Shown here: positions 6,427 through 13,416 of the stretch, piece by piece
Layout: every line of letters begins with the position of its first letter
How positions within the stretch are numbered: position 1 is the stretch's first letter
Source of the DNA: a virus
Reading direction: 5' to 3' (one strand)
DNA: 43,624 nucleotides
Virus record (IMG/VR): IMGVR_UViG_3300049460_000071
Span: 1 to 43,624 of that record
Translations under genes and position numbers: made by a program
Notes under the pieces: generated by a model
The model's database searches: none
Told to the model about the DNA's origin: nothing
The model's input: the letters and a program-made list of their open reading frames with translations, nothing else

Positions 6427-6452
6427 AAAAGCCTGATTTCGTGGATCAGGCT
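6424..6452 (-). terminator. Leftward-facing hairpin with U tract
   Basis: AGCCTGAT (6430-6437) and ATCAGGCT (6445-6452) form an 8-bp stem. The A run precedes it on the plus strand, so the U tract exists only for minus-strand transcripts. It would stop leftward (antisense) transcription before the cro/cI region. No leftward gene is seen here. Confidence 0.6.
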
Positions 6453-6476
6453 CAATGTTCAATCGGAGCGAACCAA

Positions 6477-6635
6477 ATGAACTATCAAATATTAGCAGAA
6501 ACAGAACTGAATCGGAAGATAAGTTTGTTTCAACAAGCGGTTGAGGCTTATGTGCTTAATCGAACACTCGAAAATTCAATGGCAGTGGCTAAGGCGAAAG
6601 CTGAATTAGCTGAACTTGTGATGAGAGGTGTTTGA
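6477..6635 (+). CDS. Small helical hypothetical protein
   Basis: A 52-residue protein, mostly alpha-helical (ELNRKISLFQQAVEAYVLNR, then AKAKAELAELVMRGV). The start at 6477 follows CGGAGCGA. It ends in a TGATG overlap with the replication gene. Function unknown. Confidence 0.6.
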   Translation: MNYQILAETELNRKISLFQQAVEAYVLNRTLENSMAVAKAKAELAELVMRGV

Positions 6636-7522
6636 TGGGTGCATCAATTCCAATTATTAAGTTGATTGAAGCTATGAACGAACAGCCAATAGCATTCAAC
6701 AAACACTATGTATTTTTAGGTTGTGGGATCAATGGCGCTCTTATGCTGTCTCAATTGGTCTACTGGACCTCTCGCACTAAAGACAGTGAAGGTTGGATCT
6801 TTAAAACACATCATGAGTGGACTCAAGAAACTGGTCTTACTCGTCGTGAGCAAGATACGGCTAGAGCAACACTAAAATCACTTCAATTTATCTCTGAAAA
6901 GAAAATGGGTGTACCTCGTCGTGTTTACTTCCGTGTAGAGCGTGAAAACCTGTATCAAGCTTTGATTGAATACTCTGAAAGCATTGATATTAATAGTATG
7001 CACAATTCCGCCATACTGAATGCACAGAACAGCCATACTGAATGCACAAATCCGCCAGACTGTATGCACGAAAGCGCCATACTGAATGCACAAATCCGCC
7101 CATCTAATACAGAGAATACATACAGAGAATACACAGAGAATACTACAGATATTATTCGTGTTGAATCAGCGCCAAAAAACCAAAAGTTCAAAGCAAAAGA
7201 TTTCTTAGTGAAAAACGGTGTATCTGAACAAACAGCATCTGAATACATCGAACTTCGCAACAAGAAGAAAAAACCAATCACTCAACGTGCATTACAACTT
7301 GTTTTCAAACAAGCACAGGAAGCAAAGCTTAGCAATGAGCGTGTATTCCAAATCATCGTTGTGCGTGGTTGGGAATCTTTCAAAGCTGCTTGGAACTGGC
7401 AAGAGACAAACACTGAGCTTGAGCAGTTAGAAAACCCAGTTGTTGAGCAACAAACCATCCCTGAACTACCAGCAACACAATTCAAAGGTGTTGCTAAGAA
7501 ATTTAAGGGGATGGACCAATGA
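6635..7522 (+). CDS. Replication initiator, lambda O-like role, with iterons inside the gene
   Basis: A 295-residue protein. The N-terminal domain (about 20-115: YVFLGCGINGALMLSQLVYW, GWIFKTHHEWTQETGLTRRE, YFRV) is the winged-helix domain common to phage replisome organisers. A low-complexity linker (about 122-170) is encoded by the 22-bp iterons. The C-terminal part (KAKDFLVKNGVSEQTASEYI, then ALQLVFKQAQ and GWESFKAAW) should contact the helicase. The gene overlaps the DnaB-like helicase gene as ATGA, the classical initiator-helicase pair. The start at 6635 overlaps the upstream stop as TGATG with GAGAGG ahead of it. Confidence 0.82.
   Translation: MGASIPIIKLIEAMNEQPIAFNKHYVFLGCGINGALMLSQLVYWTSRTKDSEGWIFKTHHEWTQETGLTRREQDTARATLKSLQFISEKKMGVPRRVYFRVERENLYQALIEYSESIDINSMHNSAILNAQNSHTECTNPPDCMHESAILNAQIRPSNTENTYREYTENTTDIIRVESAPKNQKFKAKDFLVKNGVSEQTASEYIELRNKKKKPITQRALQLVFKQAQEAKLSNERVFQIIVVRGWESFKAAWNWQETNTELEQLENPVVEQQTIPELPATQFKGVAKKFKGMDQ
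6996..7098. repeat. 22-bp iterons: likely replication origin
   Basis: Four tandem 22-bp units start at 7011, 7033, 7055 and 7077, each with CCATACTGAATGCACA or a one- to two-base variant (the unit at 7055 has CCAGACTGTATGCACG). A partial unit precedes them at 6996. Because 22 is not a multiple of three, the repeats are read in different frames (for example NSAILNAQ, then HTECTNPPD), so selection acts on the DNA. Lambda has the same design, with origin iterons inside O. Confidence 0.85.
7109..7143. repeat. Three ACAGAGAATAC direct repeats next to the iterons
   Basis: ACAGAGAATAC occurs at 7109-7119, 7122-7132 and 7133-7143. The stretch is purine-rich and AT-rich and directly follows the iterons, as does the unwinding region in lambda-type origins. 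Confidence 0.6.
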
Positions 7523-8892
7523 TTGAATTATTTTCTATTCCAGTTGAGCAAAGCATCCTGTCTACGTTCATGACGATTGACCAAGGGGCTGATGAGTTTA
7601 TCTCACAGATTGATTCTCAAGATTTCTATGCATCACAACATCAGATCATATTTGCTCACATCAAGGCCCAACTAAACAAAGGCGAAGCATTTGATGAAGT
7701 AACAGTGTTTGAGTTGGTTAAAGCAAATCCACTTGAGGCAAATCAGATAGATGAGAAATTTGTTGTCAATCTGATGAACCGAGTTAGTAACGTGAGCTTG
7801 TTAGTTACTCACATCAAGAAGCTTAAAGATTTATCCACTCGCAGAAAACTTCAAGAGACAAGCAAGCTGATTAATTCAATTGCTAATGACATGGTTACTC
7901 ATTCTGCCGAATCAGCTGTGAACAAAGCTCAATCTTTAGTTCAAAACTTAGATTTTGGTGCAGGTGACGACAAGCTTAAACATGCTCATGAATTCTCTAA
8001 GCAAGCTGTGAAAGAGTTCCTTGATCGTCACATGGCTATTCACAACCAAGTGGCTTTTGAAGGTGGTATTAAGACTGGATTTACAGCTCTAGACAATAAG
8101 CTTGGTGAAATCAGCAAAGGTGACCTAGTAATCATTGGCGCACGTCCTTCGATGGGGAAAACAACTTTAGCTCAAAACATCGCAGCAGACATGATGATCA
8201 ACCAGTCGTTGCCAGTGTTGTTTATATCAATCGAAATGCGCGGACATCAGATCGCACAGCGCTTAATTAGCGGCATTGGTGGTGTAGAGCTGCGCAAAGT
8301 ATTAACAGGCCATATTGACGCAAACAGTGACGATACGGTGAAGGTAAATACTGCTGCTCATATCCTTGAGAATGCGCCTTTAATGATCGATGACAACAAC
8401 CGCTCAACAGTAGCGACTATTCGCAGATCAGCGAAGAAGGTTCAAGCGAAGTACGGGAAGATCGGCGCAATCTTTGTTGATTACATCCAGAAGGTAACAC
8501 CACTCACCAAAAACAACTTTGGTCGTTCAGACAAAGACATTGGCGAAATCTCAAATGAGCTTAAACGCATGGCAGGTGACTTTGATTGTCCTGTGGTGGC
8601 ACTAGCTCAGCTTAACCGTAACTTAGAAACACGCCCAAACAAACGCCCTATAAATGCAGACCTGAAAGAGTCAGGTGACTTAGAGCAAGACGCAGACATC
8701 ATCATGTTTATCTACCGGGATGAAGTCTACAACAAGGACTCTAAAGAAGCGGGTACAGCGGAAATCATCATTGGTAAAGCTCGTAATGGCTCAATTGGTA
8801 CAGTTCGATTGGCTACAGACTTGTCGCGCGCAACATTCACTGACTTAAGCCCTGAGTACTACCAGTCACAGGACGAGAGAGGTGCGGCATGA
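7519..8892 (+). CDS. dnaB: DnaB-family replicative helicase
   Basis: A 457-residue hexameric 5-prime to 3-prime helicase that opens the fork. The N-terminal DnaB domain (SIPVEQSILSTFM, FYASQHQIIFAHI) is followed by the RecA-like domain with Walker A GARPSMGKTT (about 207-216), FISIEM, Walker B IFVDYIQ (about 317-322) and the C-terminal KARNGSIGTV region with an arginine finger nearby. Its length is normal for a full DnaB. It overlaps the initiator gene by ATGA, so the phage appears to bring its own helicase and not a lambda P-like loader. Confidence 0.95.
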   Translation: MIELFSIPVEQSILSTFMTIDQGADEFISQIDSQDFYASQHQIIFAHIKAQLNKGEAFDEVTVFELVKANPLEANQIDEKFVVNLMNRVSNVSLLVTHIKKLKDLSTRRKLQETSKLINSIANDMVTHSAESAVNKAQSLVQNLDFGAGDDKLKHAHEFSKQAVKEFLDRHMAIHNQVAFEGGIKTGFTALDNKLGEISKGDLVIIGARPSMGKTTLAQNIAADMMINQSLPVLFISIEMRGHQIAQRLISGIGGVELRKVLTGHIDANSDDTVKVNTAAHILENAPLMIDDNNRSTVATIRRSAKKVQAKYGKIGAIFVDYIQKVTPLTKNNFGRSDKDIGEISNELKRMAGDFDCPVVALAQLNRNLETRPNKRPINADLKESGDLEQDADIIMFIYRDEVYNKDSKEAGTAEIIIGKARNGSIGTVRLATDLSRATFTDLSPEYYQSQDERGAA

Positions 8893-9299
8893 TGCTTTCA
8901 GAAATTAGAGAACAATTGGCTGTGGTTGCTCAACGGAATGGCAGACCAGAGTATGAAGTTTGTGTGCTTAAGGCAGTTCAGTTCGCTGTGATGAATGGGA
9001 CAGAACATCCGCTTAAAGAGTATCTGAATATTAAGCAACCTGTAGAGATTCCGAAGGTTATTAAGAAAGCACCATTGCCCAAATCAGGTCCAAAAGTTCC
9101 ACAGGCTTCAAATGAAGAAATTAAAGAGCTTTGCGAATGGGTATCAGCGAAAGTTGGTAGGCAAAATCAGCTTGCTGTTAAAGCTGGCACATCACATTCA
9201 ATTATCTGGCGTGTTCGTAAATCCAGATCATGCACAAAGCGTTTATATGCGCAATTACTTAGAGCTAAAAATGAAATTATGTCAGGAGTAAGTGCATGA
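8889..9299 (+). CDS. Hypothetical protein with possible C-terminal HTH
   Basis: A 136-residue protein of unknown function. The N-terminal third is helical and a Pro/Lys-rich linker follows (IPKVIKKAPLPKSGPKVP). Residues about 78-130 (EIKELCEWVSAKVGRQNQLA, then KAGTSHSIIWRVR) look like a helix-turn-helix. It overlaps both neighbours as ATGA. It could be a DNA-binding accessory replication or regulatory factor. Confidence 0.65.
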   Translation: MMLSEIREQLAVVAQRNGRPEYEVCVLKAVQFAVMNGTEHPLKEYLNIKQPVEIPKVIKKAPLPKSGPKVPQASNEEIKELCEWVSAKVGRQNQLAVKAGTSHSIIWRVRKSRSCTKRLYAQLLRAKNEIMSGVSA

Positions 9300-9796
9300 G
9301 AAAACAACGCAAAGCTCCTAAGGCCCAGCACTTCCAATTGTCTTGGAATGTATTCAATGCAGTTGAAATCGTAGAGCAATACGAAAAGCAATCAGGTGAC
9401 ACAACGGGTCAACTGCCTTTACCAGTGCTTATGAAGATCTACCAAGGCTCATTACTCACAGCACTTCAGTTTGGAACTATCCCAAATCATCAAACATATG
9501 GTGTTACGTTCTTTGCAAAGATCAAGAAGGACTCAGGTGAGGAAGGGATTGTTGAGCGTGGCTTCCGAATCGATACGCCTATGAAGCTATCAGAGTTCAT
9601 TAACGGCTATTCAGATTGCTATGTGAATAAAGGGCATGGACTCAAAACTAAAGGTTGGAAAGGCGCTAAGGAAGAGTGGCTAGACATGATGGATGAAGAG
9701 TTCAAAGGCGATACATGTCTTGATGCTTGGGCAGTGGCTAATTGTCTTCACAGAGCTGGTAAGAACATGACCAAACGTGACGGGGTGAAGGGATGA
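9296..9796 (+). CDS. Hypothetical phage protein
   Basis: A 166-residue mixed alpha/beta protein with a basic N-terminus (MRKQRKAPKAQ). It is coupled to both neighbours by 4-bp ATGA overlaps. Segments such as YGVTFFAKIKKDSGEEGIVE and RGFRIDTPMKLSEFINGYSD form a compact domain, but no known family was recognised. Confidence 0.65.
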   Translation: MRKQRKAPKAQHFQLSWNVFNAVEIVEQYEKQSGDTTGQLPLPVLMKIYQGSLLTALQFGTIPNHQTYGVTFFAKIKKDSGEEGIVERGFRIDTPMKLSEFINGYSDCYVNKGHGLKTKGWKGAKEEWLDMMDEEFKGDTCLDAWAVANCLHRAGKNMTKRDGVKG

Positions 9797-10122
9797 GAGC
9801 AGAACAATTTATCAAAGACCACGGTGTTGAGAAGGCGAGAGAGGTTGTTGAGGGGTGGAAAGATAGATCATTTGATGACTCTTTCAATATTCAGGATGGT
9901 GTTTATTGCAATCTTCCTTTTGAGCCAACTGATGATTGTGAAACTCTTGGATTGTTTGAGTTAAAACGCCTCGTGGAGTCGGTTGATTTGGTTAAAGCAT
10001 ATGGCGGTATCGAGTCATGCAAACAAAGTCTTTACATGCTGCATGAACTGACAGAAGACCCGCAACCAATTCGTGACGCTGTGCGTGATTACAAATCGAT
10101 CTACGGAGAAGGGAATGAGTAA
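9793..10122 (+). CDS. Hypothetical phage protein
   Basis: A 109-residue acidic, mainly helical protein starting MRAEQFIKDHGVEKAREVVE. It overlaps the upstream stop as ATGA, and the following membrane protein begins inside its end. Function unknown. Confidence 0.65.
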   Translation: MRAEQFIKDHGVEKAREVVEGWKDRSFDDSFNIQDGVYCNLPFEPTDDCETLGLFELKRLVESVDLVKAYGGIESCKQSLYMLHELTEDPQPIRDAVRDYKSIYGEGNE

Positions 10123-10255
10123 AACAAAAACAATATGTTTATTTGCAGCCCTAGTATTTGTGGCAGTTGCGGTGATTGGTTCTGATGCATACAGGATCTT
10201 CGTTCTTAAGCAGTGTGTCTATACGTGCCAGTCAAAAGGAGCCAGCCATGAGTGA
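10115..10255 (+). CDS. Small membrane protein
   Basis: A 46-residue protein with a basic N-terminus and one hydrophobic span (ICLFAALVFVAVAVIG, residues 7-22), then a short tail with two cysteines (QCVYTC). The ATG at 10115 has GGAGAAGGGA directly upstream. It could be an N-terminal anchor or an uncleaved signal peptide. Function unknown. Confidence 0.6.
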   Translation: MSKTKTICLFAALVFVAVAVIGSDAYRIFVLKQCVYTCQSKGASHE

Positions 10256-10556
10256 GTTTAAAACAAACGACTATGTCGTATACAAAGATGTAGCACATGA
10301 ATTCGGCATCTATCCAACAAGTCTTTTTAAGGTCACAAGAACTGTTAATAAATGGAAATATTTAGAAATAACTGAGACTAAGTGCTGGCACCACAATAGA
10401 AAAAGATGGGGCTCATATGGTGGCGACATTCGTCATGCAACACTCGAAGAAATCGCAGCAGGCCACCGCATTGACACAAAACAAATCGAAGAAGTTGGCG
10501 ATGACCGAGACATGAGCCAACACATTTCGCCAAACTGCAAAGCTAAGGATGTTTGA
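10248..10556 (+). CDS. Hypothetical phage protein
   Basis: A 102-residue protein that starts at the ATG at 10248 after AAAAGGA, overlapping the preceding stop by 8 bp. The first half is strand-rich (NDYVVYKDVAHEFGIYPTSL, FKVTRTVNKWKYLEITE), resembling small SH3-like beta proteins. A helical acidic end follows. Unknown role. Confidence 0.62.
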   Translation: MSEFKTNDYVVYKDVAHEFGIYPTSLFKVTRTVNKWKYLEITETKCWHHNRKRWGSYGGDIRHATLEEIAAGHRIDTKQIEEVGDDRDMSQHISPNCKAKDV

Positions 10557-10557
10557 G

Positions 10558-10911
10558 ATGGATAGGAAAAGACATGATTTTGAAAGTAGTATCAAGTGCT
10601 CTGACAGCTATGCAAAGCTCATATATATGCATGGTGAAAAGCTATTCATCTTTGATGATGGGAAATACAAGATTGCTGCGATGCAATTATCTTGGGAAAT
10701 CTATTGTGATCGTTTTGACGAAATTGAAGGGCTAAAGAAAAAGCAAGCGGAAGTGGAGGAGCTGCAAAATCGGGTGGATGCAGCACTTCAAGAGATCAAT
10801 GGTGCTGCACGCTGGGTAGATGAGGATGCAATAGATGATCCTGATTTTATCAAAGGCGGTGTTTTAAGTGCGTTGAGGCGGTTAGAGCAAGCGCTCAAGG
10901 GGGAGGAATGA
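10558..10911 (+). CDS. Hypothetical coiled-coil protein
   Basis: A 117-residue protein with a short strand-rich N-terminus, then a coiled coil (GLKKKQAEVEELQNRVDAAL, about 58-77) and a helical end. The ATG at 10558 is preferred over 10549 because AAGGA is then at normal spacing. It ends with a GGGGGAGGA ribosome binding site for the next gene. Confidence 0.62.
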   Translation: MDRKRHDFESSIKCSDSYAKLIYMHGEKLFIFDDGKYKIAAMQLSWEIYCDRFDEIEGLKKKQAEVEELQNRVDAALQEINGAARWVDEDAIDDPDFIKGGVLSALRRLEQALKGEE

Positions 10912-11093
10912 AAAGGATAATAGTTCTAGGAAATTTGCCGCACTTGAGCATGGCAAGTGCATTTGCAGAGGCAATACCTGCTGAGGTGCCAGAACTTGAG
11001 TTAAAAATGCCAAAGATCCTTAGCAACTCAACTCCAAAAGAGCCTGAGCCATGGCAGGGCAAGGGCAATCGAAGAAAACCTAGAGTTAAGTGA
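10908..11093 (+). CDS. Small hypothetical protein
   Basis: A 61-residue protein, ATGA-coupled to the preceding gene. The sequence has a hydrophobic start (MKRIIVLGNLPHLSMASAF), a Pro/Glu-rich middle and a basic tail (GKGNRRKPRVK). No family was recognised. The strong ribosome binding site supports translation. Confidence 0.55.
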   Translation: MKRIIVLGNLPHLSMASAFAEAIPAEVPELELKMPKILSNSTPKEPEPWQGKGNRRKPRVK

Positions 11094-11103
11094 GGCTTGA
11101 CCA

Positions 11104-11406
11104 ATGACCACATTGACTCTTGAAGATCACATTCAGCAATTTGGATGGTCGGTAGCTAAGCCTGAACTTTTAAGTCGCCAAGACTTTAGCACATTGACTC
11201 AGTTTCAAATTGAATATGCGATACGGAATTACGAGCCATTGATTAAAGCGGCTAATGAAATTGGGCGATTAGAAGATGCTGAATACATTTCTGACTCATT
11301 GGTGATTTTCAAACAAGTTAAATACAACATGCAAAAGCATGAGAGCTCTTGGACATTGACCGACGTTGAATATCAAAAACTATTGAGTTTGGGAGCAGTT
11401 AAATGA
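11104..11406 (+). CDS. Hypothetical phage protein
   Basis: A 100-residue helical protein starting MTTLTLEDHIQQFGWSVAKP. It overlaps the nuclease-like gene as ATGA, so the two are probably translated together. Function unknown. Confidence 0.62.
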   Translation: MTTLTLEDHIQQFGWSVAKPELLSRQDFSTLTQFQIEYAIRNYEPLIKAANEIGRLEDAEYISDSLVIFKQVKYNMQKHESSWTLTDVEYQKLLSLGAVK

Positions 11407-11804
11407 CCACATTCAAAGAGGCTCAAAGAAGAAATTCACAACCTGTGGCGCGTTCTCGCGTGCCACCTAAGTTTAAGAAGACTGCCAGTAAAGGCGAGCA
11501 AATGCTTTGCAGCCAACTAGACATAATGAAGATCAAGTACGAACAAGAGTATCGCTTTAACTCGGAAAGAAGATGGAAGGCTGACTTTCGAATTAAGGGT
11601 TATCAAATCTTAGTCGAAGTAGAAGGCGGTGCATTTTGCAATGGACGTCATACACGTGGTCAAGGCTACACAGATGATTGTGAGAAGTACTCTACGGCAG
11701 CGGCTATGGGGTGGACAGTAATTCGTGGCACTACGAACCAAGTGAAAGAAGGTCTAGTGCTCAAGTGGATTGAATTGGCAATGGAAAGGGCGAAGGTGGC
11801 GTGA
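11403..11804 (+). CDS. Putative PD-(D/E)XK endonuclease (DUF559/Vsr-like)
   Basis: A 133-residue protein with the small-nuclease layout. A conserved glutamate (SKGEQMLCSQL, about 31-40) comes first, the aspartate strand is RRWKADFRIKGY (about 57-68), and the E-x-E-like strand is ILVEVEGG (about 70-77). HTRGQGYTDDCEKYSTAAAM and GWTVIRGT follow, as in DUF559/Vsr-type folds. It is likely a metal-dependent nuclease acting on phage or host DNA, and lies in the nin-like part of the early operon. Family assignment is by motif only. Confidence 0.7.
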   Translation: MTTFKEAQRRNSQPVARSRVPPKFKKTASKGEQMLCSQLDIMKIKYEQEYRFNSERRWKADFRIKGYQILVEVEGGAFCNGRHTRGQGYTDDCEKYSTAAAMGWTVIRGTTNQVKEGLVLKWIELAMERAKVA

Positions 11805-12478
11805 TGGGTTTGGTGAAGGTTTGGGATAAAGAGATTAAAGGCAAATTGTGGACAGTTGGTGATATTCACGGCTGCTACAACTTGCTGATGAATCGCCTCA
11901 AAGAAATTGGCTTTGATTTTGAAAATGATCTTTTAGTTGCTGTTGGCGATCTGGTTGATCGTGGTGTGCAGAATCTTGAATGTATTGAATTGCTTTCTAA
12001 GCCTTGGTTCACATCTGTGCGCGGCAATCATGAAGATCTATGTATTGGTGGTTTGCATGATCAATCCTATAAGCGCTGCCATATCGATAATGGTGGTGAA
12101 TGGTTTTACATGCTTGATGGGCAGGCTATGTACAACATTGCGAAGGTGTTCTCTGAATTACCAGTCGTGCTTGAGGTTAATTACAAAGGCAAGAAGTTTG
12201 GTTTTGTTCATGGCCATATTGAACAGAACAACTGGGATGAATTTAAGGAGTCATTTTGCCTGCCATCTAAAAACCGTGCGCCATCTGATTTAGCGATGTG
12301 GGGTCGAGAGCGTCTTGATTCTGATAATCAACAATATGCACATGTATCAGGTGTTGATGCAGTGATTATGGGACACACAGTGACTCAAAAGCCTTGCAAG
12401 CGTGACAACTGCTATTGGATTGATACAGGTGCAGTTCACTGGGGAACTTTGACTATTTTGGATTTGGATAAGATTTAG
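11804..12478 (+). CDS. Serine/threonine protein phosphatase (lambda phosphatase/NinI type)
   Basis: A 224-residue calcineurin-like metallophosphatase. The motifs are in order: GDIHG (19-23), GDLVDRG (48-54), GNHE (74-77), a histidine in VHGHIEQ, and MGHTV near the C-terminus. These bind two metal ions and the phosphate. The size matches lambda NinI phosphatase (about 221 residues). The ATG at 11804 overlaps the upstream stop as TGATG. The location just before the antiterminator copies the lambda ninI-Q order. Confidence 0.92.
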   Translation: MGLVKVWDKEIKGKLWTVGDIHGCYNLLMNRLKEIGFDFENDLLVAVGDLVDRGVQNLECIELLSKPWFTSVRGNHEDLCIGGLHDQSYKRCHIDNGGEWFYMLDGQAMYNIAKVFSELPVVLEVNYKGKKFGFVHGHIEQNNWDEFKESFCLPSKNRAPSDLAMWGRERLDSDNQQYAHVSGVDAVIMGHTVTQKPCKRDNCYWIDTGAVHWGTLTILDLDKI

Positions 12479-12488
12479 GGGTAAGGGT

Positions 12489-12980
12489 ATGAATGCGGCA
12501 GTGAATCACATTATGCAAACAACAGACTGGACTAAATACAGTCTTGAAGAATGGCTTTATCAGTTTGGTGCATGGATGTACTCAAACTCTGGAACTTGTG
12601 GTAAGAGCATAAATCCGATTGCTGTCGCTATGGATCAGGCAGTAACTAAACGGAAGAAGTTTAAGCTTGGTGTTAAGAAGAAGCGTCAGGTTGTGGCAGA
12701 TTACATGTTGAGTGAGCATGAGAAGCCAAAGGTGTCACGTAAGGGTCTAACCTGTGAAATTACAGACAATGAGGCGAGAGCTGTGCAGAAGTTAATCTTA
12801 GATATGCAGGGTGAATCATTTATATTGGACGAGTGGTTGGATGCTGTAATTGACCGATATTTCTATGGTAACTCATGGGCTGAGATGGTTAATGAAAACC
12901 GAACAGGAGTTGATGCAAAGTTTGATGTTAAGTGTGGATTAGCTGCAATGCATGTTCGCTACCCATTTATTAAATTTTAA
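12489..12980 (+). CDS. Probable antitermination protein Q
   Basis: A 163-residue protein. The N-terminal YSLEEWLYQFGAWMYSNSG resembles the start of phage Q-type antiterminators. The C-terminal part (ITDNEARAVQKLILDM, then WLDAVIDRYFYGNSWAEMV) has the helical pattern of that family. It is the last gene of the early operon and is followed at once by a strong promoter and a promoter-proximal terminator, the arrangement Q acts on. A basic KRKKFKLGVKKKRQ stretch could contact DNA or RNA. Without a search the family call is moderate; position is the strongest argument. Confidence 0.65.
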   Translation: MNAAVNHIMQTTDWTKYSLEEWLYQFGAWMYSNSGTCGKSINPIAVAMDQAVTKRKKFKLGVKKKRQVVADYMLSEHEKPKVSRKGLTCEITDNEARAVQKLILDMQGESFILDEWLDAVIDRYFYGNSWAEMVNENRTGVDAKFDVKCGLAAMHVRYPFIKF

Positions 12981-12992
12981 TACCCTGAAAAA

Positions 12993-13021
12993 TTGACCTT
13001 GATCAAGGCAAGTGTTATATT
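12993..13021 (+). promoter_or_regulatory. Late promoter (pR-prime type)
   Basis: TTGACC (12993-12998), a 17-bp spacer and TATATT (13016-13021) lie just after the Q-like gene. Transcription would start near 13028 and meet the terminator at 13071 after roughly 60 nt, as in lambda pR-prime/tR-prime. Confidence 0.82.
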
Positions 13022-13070
13022 CGTGTTATAGTGGTGCGAAGTGTAAGTAAGGCATCACTGATAAATAATT

Positions 13071-13095
13071 AGCTCATCATTCGATGGGCTTTTTG
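13071..13095 (+). terminator. Promoter-proximal terminator (tR-prime type)
   Basis: AGCTCATC pairs with GATGGGCT (one G-T pair) around a 4-nt loop and TTTTT follows. It would end the short leader transcript unless Q modifies polymerase. Confidence 0.82.
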
Positions 13096-13110
13096 CATTT
13101 TGGAGGTCAC

Positions 13111-13224
13111 ATGCTCCGAATCATCAAGCAAGTATTCTGTTGGCATTGTTGGGAACATGATTTTGATTTCAATGGTGATCCGATAAAGGAATGCAGAAAG
13201 TGTGGAAAGGTTAAATCTTTGTAG
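13111..13224 (+). CDS. 37-residue zinc-ribbon protein
   Basis: An ATG 3 nt after a perfect GGAGGT ribosome binding site opens a 37-residue frame. It contains CWHC (residues 10-13) and CRKC (residues 28-31), a four-cysteine zinc ribbon, with an aromatic/acidic middle and KVKSL at the end. It resembles very short phage DUF1660-type proteins. It is the only protein between the two terminators at 13071 and 13225. Confidence 0.68.
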   Translation: MLRIIKQVFCWHCWEHDFDFNGDPIKECRKCGKVKSL

Positions 13225-13252
13225 CCCCGCCGATTGGTGGGGTTTTCTTTTT
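13225..13252 (+). terminator. Terminator after the zinc-ribbon ORF
   Basis: CCCCGCC and GGTGGGG form a 7-bp stem with a GATT loop, followed by TTTTCTTTTT. It begins directly after the stop codon and ends at the tRNA gene. Confidence 0.9.
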
Positions 13253-13329
13253 ACGCCATTCGTCTAATTGGATAAGACATCATAATTCTAGTGTGATTGA
13301 TGCGGGTTCGAGCCCTGCATGGCGTGCCA
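13253..13329 (+). tRNA. tRNA-Arg (anticodon TCT), CCA encoded
   Basis: The full cloverleaf is visible. The acceptor is ACGCCAT/ATGGCGT. The D stem GTCT/AGAC encloses AATTGGATA. The anticodon stem TCATA/TGTGA has the 7-nt loop ATTCTAG, giving anticodon TCT. The variable loop is 5 nt, the T arm is GCGGG-TTCGAGC-CCTGC, the discriminator is G and CCA is encoded. It should read AGA codons. It lies within the phage between the late promoter and the structural genes. Confidence 0.93.
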
Positions 13330-13340
13330 GTTAATTTAGA

Positions 13341-13390
13341 GAAGTGATTTTACTGTAATAGTGGATTGGGGAATCTCAGCCGGTCACTTC
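13341..13390 (+). repeat. Possible tRNA-like or structured element after tRNA-Arg
   Basis: GAAGTGA (13341-13347) and TCACTTC (13384-13390) form a 7-bp closing stem. Inside is a small GATT-GGGG-AATC hairpin (13364-13375) and a weak ACT/AGT hairpin. The 50-nt size is too short for a tRNA and no T loop is present. It may be a degenerate tRNA or just a leader structure. Confidence 0.3.
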
Positions 13391-13416
13391 ATCTAAGCTA
13401 AGTGTTTGGGGTATTT

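Noticed and set aside
7109-7143. Possible CRISPR-like array in the ACAGAGAATAC repeats
   Set aside because: Repeats are 11 bp with 0-2 bp between them and lie in a coding region beside origin iterons. There are no spacers and no cas genes.
6878-7281. Open frames on the minus strand across the iteron region
   Set aside because: They are made by the 22-bp repeats read in reverse and have no ribosome binding site. The plus-strand initiator gene explains the region.
11937-12293. Plus-strand frame in another phase of the phosphatase gene
   Set aside because: The phosphatase motifs are intact in the main frame, and this frame has no ribosome binding site.
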